From Brachionus rotundiformis (Eukaryota > Rotifera > Eurotatoria > Ploima > Brachionidae), in contig JAESIW010000199.1 in assembly GCA_016802295.1 (NCBI GenBank), forward strand, positions 210,095 through 274,094: 64,000 nt of DNA, given 5' to 3'. The notes under the pieces were generated by a model. That model was not told the origin of the DNA. It saw nothing but the letters and a program-made list of their open reading frames with translations, and did not search any database. Shown piece by piece: positions 32,745-41,919 of the stretch. The position numbers were made by a program, and so were the translations under genes. Positions within the stretch are counted from its first letter, which is position 1. Every line of letters starts with the position of its first letter.

Positions 32745-34787
32745 TCATAGAACTAGTTTAATAGATTGTTCATGTGCAAGATCGATTCGGCGCGGTATAA
32801 AGTGAGAATCGATGGGATAATTGAGCAAATTGGATATATTCGAAGTGTAAATGTCAGCAAAGCGGCTGAGGCGCCTGGAGAAGAAAGATGGATTATTGTT
32901 GGCACGGAAAATCGAACCAAAATACGGATTAAACGATTGTTTTATCCTAAGCCTCAGATTGTCTCTTTCCTGGAGCCAAAATGCCCTGATTTCTTGCATG
33001 CTGGCCATGCCATCCCACGCACAGTCAGTCAAAAACATGGACTGTTCCAACAGATCTTCCAGAGTGTTCAACCAAGCGCATGTGCGCTGATAATCCACCG
33101 AATTCAGTATGTTGACCTCATGCTCTACTTCGTTTATTATGGCGCCTGTGCGAAGACCAAATTTTAAAAATGGTAGTTCCAAATCACCATAAATATGATC
33201 ACCGAAGTACAAACACTTATTAGACTGCCAGCCAGTCGCTTTGAGCATTTGGTAAAAGTTTCCTTCGTAATAAACTTCATTACGGTTCAGTTCACTCACT
33301 GTATCCCATGATTTAGAATTGGTCTTGGTAAAAATTAAATATAAAAAAAATAAATAAAATTTATAATCTAAAATAGAAAAAAATCAACCTAGCAACGCTG
33401 GTTCGAGTTAAAGTTCCCAATAAAAAGGGCTAATTTAAATTTAATTAATTATTTTTTTTCTAGCTTTGTATTTAAAATTTTTTAAAAAAAAAAATTAAAA
33501 TTAAAATTAATTTTTTTTAAATCTAAACAATTTTAATAACAAAATTGTTTAACTTATTTTACCTGTGAATGTATTTTAATAATCATTAAAATCACGTTTT
33601 TTTAAAAGTATATAATTTTTTAACAAAATAGTAAAATTTAAATTATTTAAATATTTTTCATCAAATAGTTATCTATTAGAATTACTAATAAAATAAAATT
33701 TAAGATTTTTTTAGTAATACAAGATTTAACAAGCTTTAATAGAAATGATTGTCCTTATTGTGAAAATAAGAATAATTAAAAAAAAATATCTTATTAATTA
33801 AACTAATTTATTTTTGTATTTTTTTCAAATACGTACCTTTATATTAAATTTCCGGAAAGGCTTTGACCGGCTGTTAAAAAAGTGCGGCTTTCTGGCATTG
33901 CATATGATCAGATCGAACATCTTGCTCCAGTCTTCTCCGCACAAAGACTGCATTCCAAAATTGACAAACCAAAATGGTGAATTGGTAATAAGGAAGACTT
34001 TTTTATCATTTTTTTGCAAGCGTGACAAAAATTCTTTCAGTTTAGAATTTTCGTCTTTAATTGGCAACAAATAGTCATCAATTGACTGGACAATACTTCT
34101 ATGCAAGCTGTAATTCCTGTGAATGGAATTCACCGAGTCATGGACATCTTGAAATATGTACTCTGGCTGATACTTTATGCCTTTGTCAAGCATGTACTGA
34201 AATGTACATCCCAAGAGGCAAATCTCGGGCAGACAGAAAAGGTCGACAAAATGGTGAAAATTGGGACTTGACTGCGAAAAACCAATATCTTCAACATTAA
34301 ATCTGCGTCCACCATAATTCTGAATTACTTCATGGTTGGATATTTCATTCATGCCATGGTACACAGTGCCAAGTTGTAGGTTGTGATAGGAATCGATTTT
34401 CATCAGCCAGCCTTTTTTGATGTCCAAATGGAGACCGCGGATGGGAAAGTGTGGCAAATACTCGACATTTTTGAGACCAGCAGGGTATTTATGGTGCACA
34501 ATGAGGTAGTCTTTGGCCAAGTCGAATATTAGTTTGTACAGTGAGACATTGTAGTATGCCAATGTGTAATCGTAGTCAAATCCGTACACATCTATGTCTT
34601 GAAGACAAATTTCGTTGTTGGTAAACACACCTTTGGGATTTATCTTTTCTTCAAATCCATCAATATTGAGACACTTGTTCTTTAAATTTTCATATTTTGA
34701 TAGCAATACTTTTTTAGAACTATAACTTTTTGTCGAGTACCTAGCTTTGGTCAAACCATTCCATCCTAAAAGCCTCAAAAGCCTCAT
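32745..34787 (-). CDS. 5'-nucleotidase domain-containing protein, NT5DC2/3 type (HAD superfamily)
   Basis: Exons (minus) 34787-33837 and 33323-32745, phase-0 intron of 513 nt; 509 aa. HAD-type IMP-GMP-specific nucleotidase family; the substrate of NT5DC2/3 proteins is not firmly known. Seen: an N-terminus rich in Arg/Leu/Ser/Lys (MRLLRLLGWNG), probably mitochondrial; motif I FDYDYTLA (D-x-D-x-T); PIRGLHLDI; KIDSYHNLQLGTVYHG; motif II FLITNSPFWFVNFGM; the Lys of KPHFFN; motif IV LYFGDHIYGDLE; and the C-terminal FSRRLSRFADIYTSN and NYPIDSHFIPRR. The ATG at 34787 follows directly after TTTAAG. It shares a 125-bp divergent promoter with NUDT2. Confidence 0.93.
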
Positions 34788-34912
34788 CTTAAACAAAAAT
34801 CAGAGAAATTTTTGTTTGAGTTTCTTAATTATTGAGCATAATTTTTCAAAAATAATATTTTCATAAATTAATTTAAAATAATAGCATTATTTTTTTTCCA
34901 AAAAAAAGATAA
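34788..34912. promoter_or_regulatory. Compact bidirectional promoter NT5DC / NUDT2
   Basis: Only 125 bp separate two divergent, well-supported ATGs, so both core promoters and leaders must fit here. No clear TATA box distinct from the AT-rich background. Confidence 0.5.
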
Positions 34913-35403
34913 ATGTCAGTAAGACTAGCAGCAGGAGTTATCCTATTCCGAAGATTACTGGGTTCCATTGAGTATCTTTTGCTGCAGACATCGTACGGGG
35001 AGAATCACTGGACCCCGCCAAAAGGTAACAATTTTAAAAATGGTGACAAAACAATTTAATTTTTTAACCAAAAGGCCATCTGGATGAAGGTGAAGACTTT
35101 TTGACTGCCGCCATCAGGGAAACAAGGGAAGAGGCTGGCCTGGAGGCCAAGAAAGACTACTTTCTCATTAGCAATGAATGCAGTATTGAGTCTAATTATG
35201 TAATTAATGGTCAAGTACCAAAAAAAGTCATTTATTGGATTGCGGAGATCAAAGAGCCAGACTGTGAGATCACTCTCTCCGATGAGCATATTAGATTTGG
35301 ATGGTTTAAGCTCAATGAGGCTTGCGATATTGTCCGCTATGAAGAAATGAAAAATGTTTTGACCAAAGCTGACTTGATTATAATTAATAGAATGAAACAT
35401 TAA
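34913..35403 (+). CDS. NUDT2: Diadenosine tetraphosphatase (asymmetric Ap4A hydrolase)
   Basis: Exons 34913-35024 and 35075-35403, phase-1 intron of 50 nt; 146 aa (human 147). It splits Ap4A to ATP and AMP, lowering this stress nucleotide. Seen: AAGVILFRR at the start, WTPPKGHLDEGED spanning the splice junction, and a complete Nudix box G-x5-E-x7-R-E-T-x-E-E-A-G-L (the Thr is usual for NUDT2). The C-terminus has KKVIYWIAEI and HIRFGWFKLNEA, which forms the adenosine-binding side. Full length. Confidence 0.96.
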
Positions 35404-36034
35404 TTTAATATTAAATTTTTTAAATTTTATTTTTGAATAAATATTTTTAAAAAAATATGTCAAATTTTTTTTTTTACTAAAAATCTTTTATGTAAAGAGA
35501 AAATATAAAAATTTAAAATTCGAAATTAACTTTTTTTATTCTTTAATTATTTTTTATATTTTTTAATAATGCAAAGATTGATTAATTAAATTATTTTTAA
35601 CCTTAAAACAAAGCTTGTTGCCAAAATGGTTTTCAATATAATACCCATAGCAGTATTGTTTGCTTATTAAAAACAATTTTTTTATACAAATTTATTTTTA
35701 TATCATGGAAAATAAACAAGCTAAAACATATGATAAATAATTTAAATAATAAACTGCTTCTAATTTAAATTTTCTTTATGTCTGATGTATATACAGCTTA
35801 AATTGGAACTAAGTCAATATTCTAAATTGGTTTTTGCCACCTCTTCAAAATTTATTTACTTAAAATTAAATTTAAATTTTGAATTTTTAATAATTTACAA
35901 GTTTTTAAATTAATATTTGATCAGTTCTGCTTTTTTTTCTTATTTTTTACATAAATCAATTCACAAGTTTTAAAAAAGCTGATTTAAAAAATTTTAAGAA
36001 GAATTTTAATTGAATAACTAGAAAAAAAAGTGCC
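35404..36034. other. Intergenic, no gene seen
   Basis: AT-rich DNA between two + strand genes; nothing recognised. Confidence 0.5.
35436..35441 (+). terminator. Poly(A) signal AATAAA, NUDT2
   Basis: AATAAA 33 nt past the NUDT2 stop. Confidence 0.35.
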
Positions 36035-37675
36035 ATGAAAATTCAAGTCCTGTTAATTTTCATAATTGAATTCACTAAGATAATCAATGTTAAAACTCAA
36101 TGTAATAAATCCATTTTTATTTTCTCCTAATTACTTATTTAAAATTTTTACCAAGATTTTGCTAGCTGTTCAGATGACAAAAAAATAATTCTATGGAATA
36201 ATATTGACCAATACTTTGTATTGGGAGAACATGATGAGTCCGTGAAAAGTATCGAATTAGTATCCGAAGAGATACTTGTTTCAGGCTCATCAGACGGGGT
36301 TGTTAAGGTATTCAATTTAACTTCTTATAGCCTTAGCTATACTTTCAATATTGGAAACGAAATTACCAATATAGTCAAGCTAAATGATTCCAATTTTCTA
36401 ATTTCATTGGCAAATTTAACTTTAATGCATTTTATGCTCAATAATACCACTTCTTTGCTATCTTGTGACACAAACCATTCAGAAAATATTACTGGAGTTA
36501 AATTAGTATCCAATTTAATTGTCACGTCATCGCTAGATGGTAGTCTTAAGTTATGGAACATGTCTTTAAGCCTATTTGATACTTTTTGGCTAAATTCATC
36601 TATATATTCTATTGAAACATTTGATTACGATTCAAATGGGCAACCGGCAACACTGGAGGAATATAAAATATTTTGTGGAACTCAAAATGGAACTGTTTAT
36701 GGCTTTAAATTTGAATCTAATTTCTCAATTATTTTTGATGGTTATCCCAATGAAATTATAAATTCACTACTTTTTGTAGATAGTAAGTTGGTAATTGGTA
36801 CCAACAAGTCAAAGGTTATATTTTTGACCACAAATAACAAAGAAATAACATTTTCTGAAAAACAATCTCATGGTATTATAAAGAGTATGAAACAAGTAAA
36901 GGAAAAGCATATCGCCATTGGATTAAACAATGGATCCATTTTAATCTGGAACTTTGCTAGTGAAGCTTTAGATTATCCTTTTATTTTGAATCAACACCAA
37001 AAAACTGTTAATTCAATTAAATCTATTTCTAAAACCAATGCTTTCAATTTTCCAAATAATTCCAATAATTCCATAAATTTAACCAACACAAGCATTAACA
37101 TTGGAAGTTTGACAATGGAAGAGGTTTTAAATTTACTCAATTCAAAAGCTGATATAATCGATTGTCTTGGCAATTGTTCCAATCAAGGAACATGCCAAAA
37201 AAACAATCTAAAATATTTCTGTGCATGTAGCGACTTTCATGCTGGAACAACTTGCCAACTGAATTTAAAGCCATGTTCTTCAAATCCATGTCTAAACAGC
37301 GGACTGTGCATTGAAGACTTGAAAAACTTAACCTATACATGCAATTGTACACAACTTTACCAAGGAAAAAATTGCCAAACTAAAATTGATGTTTGCTTAA
37401 ATGAAACATGTTCGTCAAATGGATACTGCGTGGATGCCAATGATAAGCCGAAATGTGAATGCTTTTATCAATACAGTGGTGACCAATGTGAAATAGAATC
37501 AAGTGAGAGAAAAGTTCAAAAATTTGTGGTCACTACTTCGACAATTATCGCTATTCTGTTCATTACATTATTTTTTCTTTTACTAATAGCAATTGATCTG
37601 AGTGAATTGTGGTGTAGAAAAAATATTAAAAAAAAAGCCAAAAGTGGTAAAAAAAAAATTGTCTACAAGCCTTGA
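36035..37675 (+). CDS. Type I membrane protein: WD40-like ectodomain, three EGF-like repeats, one TM helix
   Basis: Exons 36035-36101 and 36156-37675, phase-1 intron of 54 nt; 528 aa. No named family recognised. Exon 1 encodes a signal peptide (hydrophobic residues 4-13). Residues about 23-330 read as a beta-propeller of WD40 type: FASCSDDKKIILWN, LVSGSSDGVVKVFN, IVTSSLDGSLKLWN, IFCGTQNGTVYGF, IAIGLNNGSILIWN. Numerous N-x-S/T sequons fit a lumenal or extracellular domain. Three EGF-like units follow (about 358-467), each with six Cys, then a TM helix (about 479-504) and a short basic tail with Lys runs. WD40 propellers are normally cytosolic, so this order is unusual. Possible roles are adhesion or signalling; unproven. 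Confidence 0.85.
36441..36469 (+). repeat. 29-nt exact duplication, source copy (in CDS)
   Basis: These 29 bases of the WD40-EGF gene recur exactly at 37790-37818, 115 nt beyond its stop. Flanking bases differ on both sides. Confidence 0.9.
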
Positions 37676-38185
37676 TTAGAATGCTTTTTTTTTTATAAAT
37701 TTGGTTTAACTTTTTGATAAAAATTAAATAAAATTATACTTATAATTTAAAATTTTATAATTTGGTAAACAAAATCTTTTTCTAAAGAGATAATACCACT
37801 TCTTTGCTATCTTGTGACGCTTCATTAATATGTAAACATGCTGCAAATTCGTTTACATATTAATGAAAGTATTCAGGTAAAATCTGTTATTTTACCAAAA
37901 AATTAGATTTTGATAAATATATAGCATGCTATGATTGCTGAAGCAACAATTGGTGTTAAATCATGTTACATTACCAGAACCAGTTAAGTAATTTTAAGAG
38001 AAATTTTGGCTTTTTGTTTCGTTTTTGTTTGCCAAAAAACAAGTCTGAAAAAATGCAATTTTTGTAAATATATTATTTTTAAGGAGGCAAAATTGGCAAA
38101 TTTAATTGTCATGGTAACCGATAAAGCTCTTAATTTTAGATTTGAAAAAAAAAGAAATAATTAAAAGTCTTTGTAATCAACTAAA
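37676..38185. other. Intergenic with duplicated exon fragment and hairpin
   Basis: Holds the WD40-EGF 3' UTR, the second 29-nt copy (37790-37818) and, two bases later, a perfect 17-bp inverted repeat (37821-37837 / 37851-37867). No ORF. Confidence 0.6.
37821..37867. repeat. Perfect 17-bp inverted repeat, 13-nt loop
   Basis: TTCATTAATATGTAAAC (37821-37837) is exactly complementary to 37851-37867, with loop ATGCTGCAAATTC. A transcript or single strand would form a stable hairpin. It lies in the 3' flank of the WD40-EGF gene. Confidence 0.9.
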
Positions 38186-39318
38186 ATGGCAAACTGTTTG
38201 ATACCAGATCACTATCCGAACCAAATAGACATCACACGCACTCCTTTGGCATTTGGAGACCGTGCAGTTCCGCGCCTGGTAAAATTTTCCTTTTCAAAAA
38301 CAGCAAAATAAGTTTTCTTTCCATTTCTGGCTAGAATCGAGAGCTCCAAAATCAGACAACATTACTGACCCGTCAGCGAGCCTTAAGATCACTATGTGAC
38401 TACTTACACGATCCAGAGCACATTGCCTCATGCATTGAGGAAGGCATACCCGAGTCACTTAAAGATTTGCTAGCCGACTCGGACGCCTTCTGTCGCTACA
38501 AATCAGCAGAGTGTTTGTATGTGTTAAGTTGCAATTCAAATGGTAGAAGAGCCATAGTTGACCAAGGAATAGTGAAAAACTTGTCCATACTTTTTGATGA
38601 TAAAGAGGTAATGGCTCGAAGAAACTCGCACAAAGCAGTTGAAATGGTTTCAGAACTTTCATTTGGGGCCGAGGGTATAGTCGATTTAAAACTTATCAAA
38701 ACTTTGGTTGACAAATTAAAAACCGAATTGGATGACATAAGAGAACTTATCTTAGATACATTGCACTTTTGCATGCAAGTTGATACCAGTCAAGCTCTTG
38801 AAGCCAAAGCAATGGAGGTATTTACCAATTTGCTGAGACACGAGTCAGAGAATATTAGAGCCAAAGCGGCGCGGGACATATTTGATCTAAGTATTCCTTT
38901 AGAAGGAAAAAATGAGGCCTTAAAACTGGACACCATCCCCTTGCTGGTCAATCTATTGAAGGACCAAGACTCGATTGTGCGTTCCAAAGCTGCATTGGCA
39001 ATCGAAGCTATTGCAATCACAACTCCAGGCAAATATGGATGCATCAAAGCCGGTGCCATACCATCTTTGGTTTCGCTAATTAATGATAGCTTAAGTGAAA
39101 TGAGAGTCAATGCGCTAAAAGTAGATTTTTTGGTGTATTAAATTTTGTTATTGATCATTTTTTTTGCCAAGGCTATATCATGTCTGGCTGAAGCGCCCGA
39201 AGGAAGAAAGACTTTGCTAGAGGACGTGGACAAAATAAAGAAGTTAGTTGATGATCCTGTGCCGATTGTTTCCAAGCATGCAGCCATCTCTGTCCGAATA
39301 ATTACATGGAAGCCTTAG
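38186..39318 (+). CDS. RSPH14: Radial spoke head 14 homolog (armadillo-repeat protein)
   Basis: Exons 38186-38278, 38335-39120, 39172-39318, all phase 0; 341 aa (human 348). Component of axonemal radial spokes and armadillo fold. Seen: the N-terminal block ITRTPLAFGDRAVPRL, TRQRALRSLCDYLHDPEHIA, then ARM helices with repeat signatures NLLRHESENIRAKAARDIFDL, LVNLLKDQDSIVRSKAALAI and GAIPSLVSLINDSLSEMRVNA, closing with CLAEAPEGRKTLL and a short final repeat. Domain order and length match the family closely. Confidence 0.93.
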
Positions 39319-39353
39319 AGTTTATTTTATTTAAATTTTTCTTTTTTTCATAT

Positions 39354-39359
39354 AATAAA
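39354..39359 (+). terminator. Poly(A) signal AATAAA, RSPH14
   Basis: AATAAA 36 nt past the RSPH14 stop. Confidence 0.35.
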
Positions 39360-40070
39360 ATTGTACAAAATTATCAAATTATTTTTTTATTAAAAATTTA
39401 TGTGTTATAATTTTAAATGATAATGATTTTTATTTTATAAAATTTGAGAATGCATTTAAATACTTGACTTGATAAATTGGTATTAATGTACCAAAAAGCA
39501 ATCTAAAATTTAGAAAAGCTTAAATATATAGCTATTTAAACTTTGATAATTTTAGATAAAGGAAAATATTTATTATAAAAATTTGGTTCGAATATAAAAA
39601 CTGGAATAATAAGATGCGACCAAGTAACCGAATAGCTGGCTTACAGACCCCAAAAAGGGTACTATAAAAATTTTTGGTCAAAACATGTTCCAAGTAAAGT
39701 AAAGAAATTTATGATAAGCCATGACCAAAGAATGTTGGATTTATTTTAAATTGTATTTTGAAATTAAGCGTTTGATGCTGTCAGTAAAATTGGACAAAAA
39801 AAAGCTCTAAAAAAATAAACAAAAATAATGGACGACTCTGATCAAGTGCCATGCTTTGCGTTTGGTGGGATCAGAAGGTTATCATCTATTATGAGCTGCT
39901 GCAACGTTAATCGGATACCAGCTTATTTGCCAAGCTATTTCAGATTACCATTTGTCAGTCAATATTTCATCTCAAAACCAGCCAACTTCAACTACCAGAA
40001 AGATTGGAGATGCGTATTTCTAGTCAAGAAGATTATAAAAATGCTTTTAAATTATATTTTATTTTATTAT

Positions 40071-40110
40071 TACAATGGCTGTACTGGAGTAAAAATCCTC
40101 GCCATGTTAA
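40071..40110 (+). repeat. Dispersed repeat, copy B
   Basis: Matches copy A at 29611-29650 in 34 of 40 positions, same orientation. Sequence similarity upstream is loose (T/A-rich). Confidence 0.6.
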
Positions 40111-40164
40111 AATATTAGTATATGAGGTTAGGAGGAAGAAAATGATAAAAATTTTAAAATAAAC

Positions 40165-40325
40165 TTTTCAAAAATAAGTTTAAATACGAACACCAGTGCT
40201 TTTAGCTTTTCCCAACTCAGATCTCTCACTAATTGTAATGCGTTACTTCCTAAAAATTTGTTAATGGCTGTGTCAAGGCTTTCTTTGTCCACACTCTGGT
40301 CTTCAGTCTCTGTCTCAACAAGTTA
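40165..40325 (-). pseudogene. Open coding-like fragment without start
   Basis: About 50 codons open on the minus strand with protein-like composition: an acidic beginning (ETETEDQSVD), then an amphipathic helix (INKFLGSNALQLVRDL). No ATG, and closed by a TAA upstream. It may be the tail of the adjacent SWIM-type remnant. Confidence 0.3.
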
Positions 40326-40589
40326 GGTCTTTTGGCAAGCTATTGGGATTTCTTGAGAGAACCCAATCAAATCAAAAACTGAAAAAATAATAAATTCTCG
40401 TAAATTTTTCCCAAATATTATGCGTAGTGGAACATAAATTTTTTAATAATAAACTTAATTATTATAATGGCATATATTTTTTCTAGTAGCTAATTTATTT
40501 TTGAAAAATAGATAAAAAAAAAGTAACAAAAATACTTTATTAATAGCAAAAAAAAATACAAGAAAAAATTTAATTTTTTAACTTTTTTC

Positions 40590-41023
40590 GACCGCCTCTT
40601 GGGCGTTTAGTAAAAAAATTGGACCTCCTGGACGCTTGGATGGTTCGGCTTGATTTGTTAAATCATTTAATGCTGGTTGACTATCATTTGTTTCACTATT
40701 TGCTGTACCGGCGGTTGCTTGTGCTGATGTTGTTGGTCTATTAAACAATTTCGGATTTAAAGGACCAGCTGAGTTTCTTTCAAGAGCAGAAGAAGTCTAC
40801 CCTTTTTTGCGTTTTGTTCAATACCCAAATCTAAAGCTAGAAACTTGTCAAACTTGGACAATTCGTAACTGATGCCGATTACATGTTTGCAGATGTAGTG
40901 TTTTTTCCAATATTCACAAGAGCATTTGCTCAATTCCCATACTTGTTCATTAATTTCTATGATCTTGTATGAATTGTTCCATAACACATATTCTTGAAAT
41001 GTAGACCAAGGACCTCTCTCCAA
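40590..41023 (-). pseudogene. SWIM zinc-finger protein remnant, probably MULE-type transposase C-terminus
   Basis: The minus strand at 41023-40757 encodes a SWIM motif: C-S-C-E, then YICKHVIGI (C-x-C...C-x-H). The frame then breaks; a second frame continues with a Pro/Thr/Ala-rich linker and a third with KRPRGGRKK, a basic AT-hook-like end. At least two frameshifts and no intact start. SWIM plus a basic tail is common at the end of MULE-type transposases and their domesticated relatives. No catalytic core is present here. Confidence 0.5.
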
Positions 41024-41156
41024 TACTGTTCCTAATTGTGATCGATTATGTCATGAAAAAAACTACCTCAATCCCGAAGGGTATACAATGAGAGTTAATA
41101 AGGATAGATAAATTGACATGCATATGAAAAAGTATAACTAGGTGAACAATGCTTGA

Positions 41157-41279
41157 CAAACTGGACTTGAAAGAAATGAGACCAAAACGAAAGTGGTGTG
41201 CCTAACAAACACCAAATTAAATACCCCAATCACCGTAGATGGTACAAACATTGCCTGTGTTAGCAATTTAAATATTTAA
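41157..41279 (+). mobile_element. Non-LTR retrotransposon reverse-transcriptase fragment (RTE-like)
   Basis: One frame reads TGLERNETKTKVV followed by TPITVDGTNIACVSN. This matches the RT region of RTE/BovB-like elements after the catalytic centre (G-L-x-I-N..KTK.M ... I-x-V-x-G-x-x-I). A stop lies just before and after; a decayed fossil. Confidence 0.6.
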
Positions 41280-41919
41280 GAAGCCTCAAGAGTTAAAAAT
41301 AAAATAAAATTTTATAATTATAAAAATTAATTATAAAATAAAATATTTTTTTTCTAAATTAAATGGCTTTGAAATGTGACAAAAATTAGATTAAAATTTG
41401 AAAAATCTCAAACAAATATTTGTTATTATTGTAAAAAATTTTTTAAATTGTGACAATCACTTGATCTGAGATGGTTTGGTACTCAAGCTTTAACCTCAGC
41501 CATGGACTCAGGTCGAGCTTTGAATTTTTAAATTGAGAGCTTATTTAACAGGCTTTGGAGCCCAATAAAAATGTAAACAACTAAAAATTGTCTAAGGATA
41601 TTGAAAAATTAGGATACAACTGGAACCAGTGATTTAGAAAAGCTTTAAAAATTAGGTTAAACAATCTCGATATTTATCATTTATTAAAAAAATGTAAGTG
41701 CTTTCTCAATAATTTATTAATAATCTAGTCTCAATAAGACTGAAATGCCAATCCAGGACCAGGTTAATATTTAAACGAGTTTGTTATTTTAATAGCATTG
41801 TTACGGTCCGAGGTTGCCATGGCTACCATAATTAAAAAAGCAAAAATTCGAACAAAAAATCCATTCAATTAAGGTTCGCTTCAAACACCGAGACTAAAAT
41901 TTGATAAAATTTTTTAGTA
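41280..41919. other. Upstream region of the giant coiled-coil gene
   Basis: 640 bp, AT-rich, expected to contain the promoter and 5' leader. TTTTTTAG lies 2 nt before the ATG. Confidence 0.4.

Larger units (their letters stand above)
39319..40164. other. Intergenic with a repeat-derived ORF
   Basis: Between RSPH14 and transposon debris. A 96-codon ORF (39828-40118) ends inside the 40071-40110 repeat and shows no domain, so it is not called a gene. Confidence 0.5.

Noticed and set aside
31290..33167. Plus-strand ORFs over CAMKMT, acylphosphatase and NT5DC
   Set aside because: Antisense shadows of genes with conserved catalytic motifs.
38459..39110. Minus-strand ORFs under RSPH14
   Set aside because: Shadows of the armadillo-repeat exon.
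39828..40118. 96-codon ORF beginning MDDSDQ
   Set aside because: Ends within a dispersed repeat, no domain, translation typical of non-coding AT-rich DNA.
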